Below, piece by piece: positions 1 through 6,170 of a stretch of DNA of 64,000 nucleotides (position 1 is its first letter; every line of letters begins with the position of its first letter). The stretch spans positions 49,141-113,140 of the forward strand of contig CAVSSK010000031.1 of NCBI GenBank assembly GCA_963730395.1. Direction: 5' to 3'. The stretch comes from Bog-473 sp963730395. GTDB taxonomy: Bacteria; Actinomycetota; Acidimicrobiia; Acidimicrobiales; RAAP-2. The notes under the pieces were generated by a model. That model saw only the letters and a program-made list of their open reading frames with translations, was not told the origin of the DNA and ran no database searches. A program made the translations under genes and the position numbers.

Positions 1-456
1 CACCTTGGGCTGGGCCTCGAGTCGTGCCGCGTGCTCGACGGTCGTGCTGACGACCACGTCGCCCTCGCTCATCGCGAAGTTCAAGGGGTGGGCGACCGGG
101 CCCCGGTCCGTGACGAGGACGACGCGCCCGACGCCCCCGGCCTGCAGGTGCGCCGCGCACTGCTGCGCCGTGAGCTCACTCAGCTCGGGATGCCGGCCGG
201 CACGGCCTCGTCCCGGCGGCCGGTCCACCCTCGCCCCGTAGAGCTCTTCGGGCGTGCACTCGAGTGCGAGGGCCAGCAGCAGCATGGTGCCGGTGCTGAG
301 GCGCACCCCCGGGCTCGCCTCGAAGTAGTGCAGGTAGCCGGGATCGACACCCACCGCGGAGGCCACCTCCTCGACGCTCTTGCCCAGTTCGGCCCGGCGG
401 CGCGCCACCCGCCGGGCCAGGTCCCCGGTCCAGAGGGATGCGTCGGATGTGCTCAC
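1..456 (-). CDS. HTH (XRE-type) plus pyridoxamine-phosphate-oxidase-like protein, 3' end cut by window
   Basis: The reading frame starts at a GTG (revcomp of 454-456) and runs off the left edge of the window after 152 codons. The first ~60 residues look like an XRE/Cro helix-turn-helix: ARRVARRRAELGKSVEEVA, then VGVDPGYLHYFE and a final helix with LALALECTPEELYG. After a Gly/Arg linker, residues ~95-152 (AAHLQAGGVGRVVLVTD, then GPVAHPLNFAMSEGDVVVST) match the start of a flavin-binding split-barrel (PNPOx-like) domain. This two-domain layout is known in actinobacteria and is usually read as a regulator with a nucleotide or flavin sensor. The C-terminus is outside the window, so completeness cannot be judged. 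Confidence 0.72.
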   Translation of the reverse strand, partial: MSTSDASLWTGDLARRVARRRAELGKSVEEVASAVGVDPGYLHYFEASPGVRLSTGTMLLLALALECTPEELYGARVDRPPGRGRAGRHPELSELTAQQCAAHLQAGGVGRVVLVTDRGPVAHPLNFAMSEGDVVVSTTVEHAARLEAQPKV

Positions 457-499
457 CGCCGTATTCTCGCCCGAGCCGCAGGCCCGATTCCAGCAGCGC

Positions 500-901
500 T
501 CAGGACTCGTCCCAGAAGGGGCGGAAGGACAGCGAGCGCGCGATGTCACGCTGGGCCACCAGGCCGACCACCCGGTCACCCTCGAGGACGGGCAGCCGGG
601 CCCGCTGGTGGCGGCGCATGATCGAGACGGCCTCGTCGACCGGCGCGTCGACGTCGAGCCCCAGCACGTCGTCCGCCTCGGCCAGCTCGGACAGGAGGAC
701 CTGGCGCGGATCACGGCCCTTGGCGATCACCTTGGCCACGATGTCGCGGCTGCTGACGGTCCCGGCCAGGCTCCCGTCGGAGAGGCAGATGGGTACGGAC
801 TCCTCGTCGCGGGTGGCGAGGAAGCATGCCGCGTCGGCCACCGACTCCGTGGTCCTGAGCACCTCGATGTCCCTCCGCATGACGTCCCGGACGGTCCTCA
901 T
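500..901 (-). CDS. Two-CBS-domain protein
   Basis: A 133-aa protein starting at ATG (MRTVRDVMRRDIEVL). It is a tandem pair of CBS domains, the Bateman module that binds adenosyl ligands. CBS1 covers about residues 5-60 and shows V-R-D-V-M, then SVADAACFLATRDEESVPI and GTVSSRDIV. CBS2 covers about 68-126 and shows VDEAVSIMRRHQRARLPVLE, then VVGLVAQRDIA. There is no extra catalytic domain, so it is probably a stand-alone energy or nucleotide sensor. It lies 3' to 5' next to the HTH/PNPOx-like gene on the same strand with a 43-bp gap, so co-transcription is possible. The function of the partner is unknown. Confidence 0.85.
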   Translation of the reverse strand: MRTVRDVMRRDIEVLRTTESVADAACFLATRDEESVPICLSDGSLAGTVSSRDIVAKVIAKGRDPRQVLLSELAEADDVLGLDVDAPVDEAVSIMRRHQRARLPVLEGDRVVGLVAQRDIARSLSFRPFWDES

Positions 902-1053
902 CGCGGCCTCCAGCCTGCGGGCGCGCTCCCACCCGCGATGCCCGGCCTACCCCGGGAGGCGGCATCTCAAACCGGCGGCCCGCCAAAGGGGCCGTTCCGC
1001 CCGCCGGCGTGGTCGCGTCACGACCGGCTGCGCCCGCTTGCCACGGCGACGGG

Positions 1054-1069
1054 ACGAACATATGTTCGT
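1054..1069. promoter_or_regulatory. Perfect LexA (SOS) box
   Basis: The core CGAACATATGTTCG is a perfect palindrome that extends by one matching pair on each side, giving 16 bp. It matches the Gram-positive/actinobacterial LexA consensus (GAAC-N4-GTTC). It ends 6 bp before the ATG of the 58-aa ORF, where a repressor would block transcription of that ORF. No other GAAC-N4-GTTC site was noticed in the window. Confidence 0.75.
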
Positions 1070-1075
1070 AGCGTC

Positions 1076-1252
1076 ATGGAGCGCCAGTACGAGCTGGAGT
1101 CGCTGCGCCGCTCGCTGGCGATGCTCCGGCCCGGCGCACCGGCCCTGGACCGCGAGGAGGCCATGCGGCTGGTGCGCGAGCTCCAAGAGCTGGAGAGCCA
1201 GCTGCGCACGCTGCGAGAGGGACTGCAGCGCCTCCTCGCCGCGGCCGGGTGA
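1076..1252 (+). CDS. Small coiled-coil protein (58 aa), probably SOS-regulated
   Basis: The ORF begins at ATG 1076, just after the LexA box, and ends with TGA. The protein (MERQYELESLRRSLAMLRPG, then a helix with REEAMRLVRELQELESQLRTL) is almost entirely charged amphipathic helix with Leu at heptad-like spacing, which suggests a short coiled coil. No Shine-Dalgarno sequence is visible and the operator abuts the start, so a leaderless mRNA is likely. I do not recognise the family. The codon pattern (GC-rich third positions) and the operator support a real gene. A longer upstream extension of the frame exists but is antisense to the CBS gene and is rejected. Confidence 0.6.
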   Translation: MERQYELESLRRSLAMLRPGAPALDREEAMRLVRELQELESQLRTLREGLQRLLAAAG

Positions 1253-1262
1253 CGGCTCGCGC

Positions 1263-2504
1263 TCAGGCCAGGGCGATGAGATTGGTCGGGTCGGTCAGGA
1301 TCTCGCCGACCGCCGTCAGGTAGCGGGACGCCGCCTGGCCGTCGACGAGCCGGTGATCGAAGGCGAGGCTGAGGGTCACCACCTCGCGCAGCGCGACCTC
1401 CCCCTCGAACTCCCAGGGACGCCGCTGCAGCGCGCCCAGGGCGAGGATGGCTGCCTCACCCGGGTTGAGGATCGGCACTCCGGCGTCCACCCCGAAGACG
1501 CCGACGTTGGTCAGGGTGATGGTGCCGCCGCTGAGCTCGGCCGGCGTGCAACGCGCCGCCCGGGCCCGCGCCGTCAGGTCGGCCAGTGCCGCGGCCAGCT
1601 CCCGGAGCGTCATGTCCTGTGCGTCCTTGACGTTCGGCACGACGAGGCCCAGGGGGCCCGCCACGGCGACGCCGAGGTGGACGTAGTGCTTCGTCACCAC
1701 CTCGGCCGACGACTCGTCCCACGACGAGTTCAGCGCCGGGGCACCCCGCAGGGCGAGCACCATGGCCCGGGCCACGACGGCGAGTGGCGTGACGTGTACT
1801 CCCTCGAAGTGCCGGTTGGCCCGCAGCCGCTCGACGAGCTGCGTGGTCGCCGTCGCATCGAGCGTCAGGAACACGCACGCCTGCGGCGCCGTGGCCACGC
1901 TGCGGACCATGGCCTCGGCCATGTGCTTCTGGACGCCCCGCACAGGCGCCCGGGTCTCGCCACCCTCGCCCATCCGAGGGTCGGCGGGCGCGACGACGCC
2001 GGCCAGGTGTGCCGCGAGGTCCTCGCGGGTGATGAGGCCCTCGGGGCCGTGGCCGGTCACATCCGCCAGGTCGACGCCGCGCTGGCGCGCCATGAAGCGG
2101 ACGGGTGGCGCGGCCAGCGGCCGCGATCCCGGGGGCGGAGCCGTCCGGGCGCCGCGGTCCGCACGGCGGTGCCCGTTCCGGCGGCGCCGGCTGGGCGGCG
2201 CCGCCGTGGGGCCGTAGCCGACGAGCGTGGGGACCTTCTCCGGGGCGCCGCCACCCTCCCCCGCGGTGGCGATGGCGATGAGGGGGGAACCGACGCCGAC
2301 GGTGTGCCCCTCGCCCGCCAGGACCTCGACCACCGTCCCGGCGTAGGGGCTGGGGAGCTCCACGACCGCCTTCTCGGTCTCGACGTCCACCAGGACCTGG
2401 TTCAGGGCCACCTCGTCACCGGCGGCCACGTGCCAGGCCACGATCTCGGCCTCGGTCAACCCCTCGCCGAGGTCGGGCAACAGAAACTGCCGGATGCCGC
2501 TCAC
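1263..2504 (-). CDS. 2-oxoacid dehydrogenase E2 (dihydrolipoyl acyltransferase)
   Basis: A 413-aa E2 subunit of a pyruvate or branched-chain 2-oxoacid dehydrogenase. It transfers the acyl group from lipoyl-lysine to CoA. Domains in order: lipoyl domain 1-78 with the lipoylated Lys in VETEKAV (about residue 45), a Pro/Arg-rich linker, a peripheral-subunit-binding domain at ~133-167 (VRFMARQRGVDL, GPEGLITREDL), and a catalytic domain ending with the DHRLVDG motif (about 383-389). The chosen GTG start overlaps the E1-beta stop by 4 bp (GTGA), which suggests translational coupling. An in-frame ATG lies 12 bp further upstream. It is the third gene of the E1-alpha/E1-beta/E2 operon. Substrate specificity (BkdC or PdhC) cannot be decided from sequence alone. 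Confidence 0.93.
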   Translation of the reverse strand: MSGIRQFLLPDLGEGLTEAEIVAWHVAAGDEVALNQVLVDVETEKAVVELPSPYAGTVVEVLAGEGHTVGVGSPLIAIATAGEGGGAPEKVPTLVGYGPTAAPPSRRRRNGHRRADRGARTAPPPGSRPLAAPPVRFMARQRGVDLADVTGHGPEGLITREDLAAHLAGVVAPADPRMGEGGETRAPVRGVQKHMAEAMVRSVATAPQACVFLTLDATATTQLVERLRANRHFEGVHVTPLAVVARAMVLALRGAPALNSSWDESSAEVVTKHYVHLGVAVAGPLGLVVPNVKDAQDMTLRELAAALADLTARARAARCTPAELSGGTITLTNVGVFGVDAGVPILNPGEAAILALGALQRRPWEFEGEVALREVVTLSLAFDHRLVDGQAASRYLTAVGEILTDPTNLIALA

Positions 2505-3481
2505 GCCTCCAGGCACCGGTCCACCTCGTGGAGGATGCGGTCGGCGTCGGGGAGGAAATGCCGCTCCATCCGCGACGGCGGGTACGGCGTCGCGAAGCCG
2601 CCGACCCGGCGCACGGGCGACTCGAGGTGGTAGAAGCAGCGCTCGGACACGCGGGCTGCGATCTCGGCCCCGAGCCCGCAGAAGACGGACGCTTCGTGAG
2701 CCACCACCAGACGGCCGGTCTTGCGGACCGACGCCTCGACCGTGTCGAAGTCGATCGGCGACAGCGATCGCAGGTCGATCACCTCGATGGAGGTTCCCTC
2801 CGACTCGCCGATCCGGGCCGCATCGAGAGCGGTGGCCACCATCGGGCCGTAGGCGGCCACCGTCGCGTCGCTCCCCTCGACGACGACCCGGGCCTGGTGC
2901 AGCGGCATCGCCGCCCTTGCCGGGGCGTCGTCCACCTCACCCTTCTCCCAGTACCGCCGCTTGGGCTCGAAGAACACGACCGGGTCATCCGACGCGATCG
3001 CCTGCTGGATCATCTGGTGCCCGTCGCTGGCACTGCTGGGCGTCACGACGCGCAGTCCGGCCGTGTGGGTGAAGTAGGCCTCCGGCGACTCCGAGTGGTG
3101 CTCGACGGCGCCGATCCCCCCGCCGTAGGGCACCCGGATGGTGATCGGCATGGCCACCCGGCCCTCGTTGCGGTAGCGCAACTTCGCCACCTGCGACACG
3201 ATCTGGTCGAAGGCCGGGTACACGAAACCGTCGAACTGGATCTCGCACACCGGACGGTAACCCCGCATGGCCAACCCGACGGCGGTGCCGATCACGCCCG
3301 ACTCGGCGAGCGGGGTGTCGATGACGCGGCGCTCGCCGAAGTCCCGCTGCAGGCCCTCGGTGACCCGGAAGACGCCGCCGAGCTTCCCGATGTCCTCCCC
3401 CATCAGCACGACCTTGGGGTCGCGCTCCATCGCCTGGCGCAGCCCGACGTTGAGGGCCTTGCCCAACGACATGGTCGCCAT
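2501..3481 (-). CDS. 2-oxoacid dehydrogenase E1 beta subunit
   Basis: A 326-aa transketolase-like subunit that forms the thiamin-diphosphate active site with E1-alpha and decarboxylates the 2-oxoacid. Family features are MATMSLGKALNVGLRQAMER, the VLMGEDIGKLGG segment, DTPLAESGVIGTAVGLAMRG, and the C-terminal GRLVVAHEA...GAEIAARVSE region. The start ATG shares one base with the E1-alpha stop (TGATG), so the pair is tightly coupled. A longer frame extends 85 codons upstream but only inside E1-alpha, so it is not used. The stop overlaps the E2 start by 4 bp. Length and motifs are normal. Confidence 0.94.
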   Translation of the reverse strand: MATMSLGKALNVGLRQAMERDPKVVLMGEDIGKLGGVFRVTEGLQRDFGERRVIDTPLAESGVIGTAVGLAMRGYRPVCEIQFDGFVYPAFDQIVSQVAKLRYRNEGRVAMPITIRVPYGGGIGAVEHHSESPEAYFTHTAGLRVVTPSSASDGHQMIQQAIASDDPVVFFEPKRRYWEKGEVDDAPARAAMPLHQARVVVEGSDATVAAYGPMVATALDAARIGESEGTSIEVIDLRSLSPIDFDTVEASVRKTGRLVVAHEASVFCGLGAEIAARVSERCFYHLESPVRRVGGFATPYPPSRMERHFLPDADRILHEVDRCLEA

Positions 3482-4608
3482 CACGCCTCCGGGTCCAACG
3501 TGGCCAGGTAGGCGGCATAGGCGGCCCGCTCCTCCTCGAGCAGGGGATGCGGGCCGGCGTAGACATGTGCGAACAGTGCGTCCGGACCCGGGTCGGCGAG
3601 GGCCAGACAGCCGCGCCGGAGGGCCGCCGCGGCCTCCTCTGCGGCGGTGCCCACCGCGGCGTCGAAGCCGTCGTCGGCCAGACCCTCGGCGAGGAGCAGG
3701 GCACGCAGCCGAAGCAGTGGGTCCTTGGCCCGCCACTCCTCCTCCTCGGCGTGTGAACGGTAGCGGCGGGGGTCGTCGGACGTCGTGTGGGGGCCCAGGC
3801 GGTAGGTCACGGCCTCGATGAGCGTCGGCCCCTGGCCCGCATAGGCCCGGGCCAGGGCGAGCCGCGTGGCGGCGAGGACGGCGAGCACGTCGTTGCCGTC
3901 CACCTGGATGCCGGGGATGCCGTAGCCCTCACCGCGTTGGGCGATGGAGGCGTGCGACTGCAGCCGGACGGGCTCGGAGATGGCCCACTGGTTGTTCTGG
4001 CAGACGAAGACGACGGGCACCATGTAGCTGGCGGCGAAGCCGAAGGCCTCGGCGACGTCACCCTCGCTCGAGGCGCCGTCCCCGAAGTAGGCCACGGCGG
4101 CCGACGGAGCGCCGTCGAGGGTGATGCCCAACGCGTACCCGGTGGCGTGGAGCGCCTGCGCGCCGACGATGATCGCCGGCGTGGCGATGCCGAAGGCGGC
4201 GGGGTCCCAGCCGGAGTGCGCCGTGCCGCGCCAGAGCCGCAGCATCGACACGGGGTCCACGCCGCGGCAGTACGCGACGCCGTGCTCGCGGTAGCTGGGG
4301 AACACGAAGTCGTCCGGCTGCAGCGCACGGGCGGAGCCCACCTGGGCCGCCTCCTGGCCGAGCAACGGGGCCCACAGCCCGAGCTCGCCCTGACGCTGCA
4401 GGGCCATGGCCTCGGCGTCGATGCGGCGGACGACCGCCATGTCCCGGTACAGATCGCGCAGCTGCTCGCCGCCCACGTCGGCCACGATCTCGCGGTACGG
4501 GCACCCCACCGTGCGCTGGCCGTCCACCGAGATCAGCTGGACGAGACCGTCGAAGCCCATCCATTCGGGGATCCTTGCCTCTGGAACCCTGACCTGCGCG
4601 ATGGCCAC
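3481..4608 (-). CDS. 2-oxoacid dehydrogenase E1 alpha subunit
   Basis: A 375-aa E1-alpha subunit, first gene of the operon. The thiamin-diphosphate motif runs from GDGASSEGD (about residue 176) to QNN (about 206). Upstream are PLLGQEAAQVGSA and FVFPSYREHGVAY, typical of branched-chain/pyruvate E1-alpha. The phosphorylation-loop region reads RLGPHTTSDDPRRYRS, as in branched-chain E1. Start is GTG with an AAGGGAG Shine-Dalgarno 5 nt upstream. The operon has no E3 (lipoamide dehydrogenase), so it must borrow E3 from elsewhere. The closest named analogues are actinobacterial BkdA and PdhA. Confidence 0.93.
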   Translation of the reverse strand: MAIAQVRVPEARIPEWMGFDGLVQLISVDGQRTVGCPYREIVADVGGEQLRDLYRDMAVVRRIDAEAMALQRQGELGLWAPLLGQEAAQVGSARALQPDDFVFPSYREHGVAYCRGVDPVSMLRLWRGTAHSGWDPAAFGIATPAIIVGAQALHATGYALGITLDGAPSAAVAYFGDGASSEGDVAEAFGFAASYMVPVVFVCQNNQWAISEPVRLQSHASIAQRGEGYGIPGIQVDGNDVLAVLAATRLALARAYAGQGPTLIEAVTYRLGPHTTSDDPRRYRSHAEEEEWRAKDPLLRLRALLLAEGLADDGFDAAVGTAAEEAAAALRRGCLALADPGPDALFAHVYAGPHPLLEEERAAYAAYLATLDPEA

Positions 4609-4795
4609 ATGGACTCCCTTCCCGAGCGGGGCTCGATGAGGTGCATCACACCACGATCTGCGGCTGAGGAGCTGGAAAACGAATCAGACCACGCTGTCGA
4701 GACGGATATCGTGCGGTATCACGTCATTCTGCGCAATAGACCGCGAACGGGGAACTCACCGACCAGGCCGGACGGCCCGGTCCACGCACAAAGGC

Positions 4796-5716
4796 TCAGG
4801 AGGCCTTCCGGCGGGGTGCCGCCTTGGCGCGGGCGGGCTGCTTGGCCGCCTTCTTCGCCGCCTTCTTGGTCGCCGGAGCGGCACGTCGCGCCGGCGCGCG
4901 CTTGGCGGCCGGCTTGGAGGAGCCGCTCTTGTTCCCGGTCTTGGCGGCGGCGGCGATGCTGGCGTTGAGGGCCTCCATCAGGTCGACCACCTTGGCCGGA
5001 GCCTCCGGCTCCTCCTGGATCACGATCTCGTGGCCACTGCGCTTCTCGTCGATCAGCGCCTCGACCTTCTCGCGGTGCGTGTCGTGGTAGCGCTCCGGGT
5101 CCCAGTCGCTCTCCATCGACTCGATGAGCAACTGCGCCATGGACAGCTCACGGGCGGTCACGTCCCCGGTATCGGGCACGGAGAACTCGCGGCCCGGTGC
5201 GCGCACCTCGTCGGAGAAGTACATGGTGTGCAGGGCCAGCGCGTCCTCCTCGGGCCGGATCGCGACCAGGTACTCCTTGTTCCGCATCACGAGGGTGGCG
5301 ATGCCGATCCGGCGGGCTTCTGCCATCGCCTGGCGCAGCAGTGCGTACGCCTTGTCGGCCCCGGCACCCTCGGGGGCCAGGTAGTAGCTCGAGCGGAAGT
5401 AGACCGGGTCGATGTCGGCCAGCCCGACGAAGTCGGAGATCTCGATCTGACGCGACTTCTTGGGCTCGGCCTGCTCGAGCTCCTCGTCGCTGAGGACGAC
5501 ATACTCTCCGCCACCGAGATCGAACCCGCGCACGATGCGGTCCTGCGAGACTTCATTGCCGGTCCGCTCGTTCACCTTCTTGTAGCGGATCCGGTCGGAC
5601 GTCCCCTCCTCGAATTGGTTGAAGTGGATGCTCTTGTCCGACGTGGCCGGGTAGAGGCCCACGGGGATGTTGACCAGGCCGAAGCTCAGGGCCCCCTTCC
5701 AGATCGTGCGTGGCAC
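4796..5716 (-). CDS. ku: Ku DNA end-binding protein (NHEJ)
   Basis: Bacterial Ku homodimer that binds double-strand ends and recruits LigD. The N-terminus VPRTIWKGALSFGLVNIPVG is the classic Ku start, followed by the beta-barrel core (ERTGNEVSQDRIVRGFDL, then FRSSYYLAPEG) and a Lys/Ala-rich tail of ~55 residues (KKAAKKAAKQPARAKAAPRR). Such tails are known to modulate DNA binding in actinobacterial Ku. The GTG start at 5716 is chosen by homology of the N-terminus; a longer frame to 5800 adds 28 atypical residues. Length is 306 aa. No ligD or primase/polymerase gene is adjacent. The gene is divergent from the 128-aa gene at 5783. Confidence 0.93.
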   Translation of the reverse strand: MPRTIWKGALSFGLVNIPVGLYPATSDKSIHFNQFEEGTSDRIRYKKVNERTGNEVSQDRIVRGFDLGGGEYVVLSDEELEQAEPKKSRQIEISDFVGLADIDPVYFRSSYYLAPEGAGADKAYALLRQAMAEARRIGIATLVMRNKEYLVAIRPEEDALALHTMYFSDEVRAPGREFSVPDTGDVTARELSMAQLLIESMESDWDPERYHDTHREKVEALIDEKRSGHEIVIQEEPEAPAKVVDLMEALNASIAAAAKTGNKSGSSKPAAKRAPARRAAPATKKAAKKAAKQPARAKAAPRRKAS

Positions 5717-5723
5717 GCCGAAC

Positions 5724-5729
5724 AAATTA
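5724..5729 (-). promoter_or_regulatory. Possible -10 element for leaderless ku mRNA
   Basis: TAATTT on the minus strand ends 7 nt before the ku GTG codon and no Shine-Dalgarno is present. That is the spacing expected when transcription starts at the start codon, as is common in actinobacteria. The -35 region is not convincing. Confidence 0.3.
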
Positions 5730-5782
5730 CCAGCCCAGAGCCGGTCCACCACCTTGTGACAGCCATTCGGCACACTTTCTGC

Positions 5783-6169
5783 ATGATCACTGCCGACCAC
5801 CGGGGCTTCGGTGCCGCCCTCCTGGGCGGGCTGGCGGAGCTGGGCCCGGTGGACCCCTTCAGCGGTGATCTGTCCCTTGAGCTGGGCATTTCCGTATGGC
5901 TGCGCAGGAGCGGGACCTCGCTCATGGAGGCGCGGGGCATGCTGATGGAGATGCGGGGGCTCATCATCGAGACATGCGGGCTGGACGCCGCCACCGAGCC
6001 GGTCCCGCTGGTCGGCCGCTCACCCAGGGCGGACGTGGTCAACCTGGTCGCCTACGTGGGTGACCTCCTCCGCCGCGCGTCGTCCGAGACCGGCAGCAGC
6101 GTCCGGACCCTCGTCGACCGGGTCGTCGCCGAGCTGCCGGAACGGGAGGACGAGGCGCTCGGCGCCTGA
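5783..6169 (+). CDS. Conserved-looking hypothetical protein (128 aa)
   Basis: An ATG-initiated ORF divergent from ku (67 bp between starts) and ending 1 bp before the stop of the convergent 930-aa gene. The protein (MITADHRGFGAALLGGLAEL, then LSLELGISVWLRRSG, MEMRGLIIETCGL and a C-terminal helix ASSETGSSVRTLVDRVVAEL) is mixed alpha/beta with no membrane segment or signal peptide. I do not recognise a family. Composition and codon use match neighbouring genes. The much longer frame that begins at 5030 is antisense to ku and is not credible. The short divergent gap hints at a shared promoter region with ku, but no link to repair can be shown. Confidence 0.6.
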   Translation: MITADHRGFGAALLGGLAELGPVDPFSGDLSLELGISVWLRRSGTSLMEARGMLMEMRGLIIETCGLDAATEPVPLVGRSPRADVVNLVAYVGDLLRRASSETGSSVRTLVDRVVAELPEREDEALGA

Positions 6170-6170
6170 T

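Noticed and set aside
1054..1069. LexA box as the operator of the CBS gene
   Set aside because: It is ~150 bp upstream of that gene's start and right at the start of the small plus-strand ORF, which is the better target.
438..2633. 731-aa plus-strand frame opposite the CBS and E2 genes
   Set aside because: Arg/Ser/Pro-rich shadow of high-GC genes on the other strand; no domain can be seen, while the minus strand has clear CBS, lipoyl and acyltransferase motifs.
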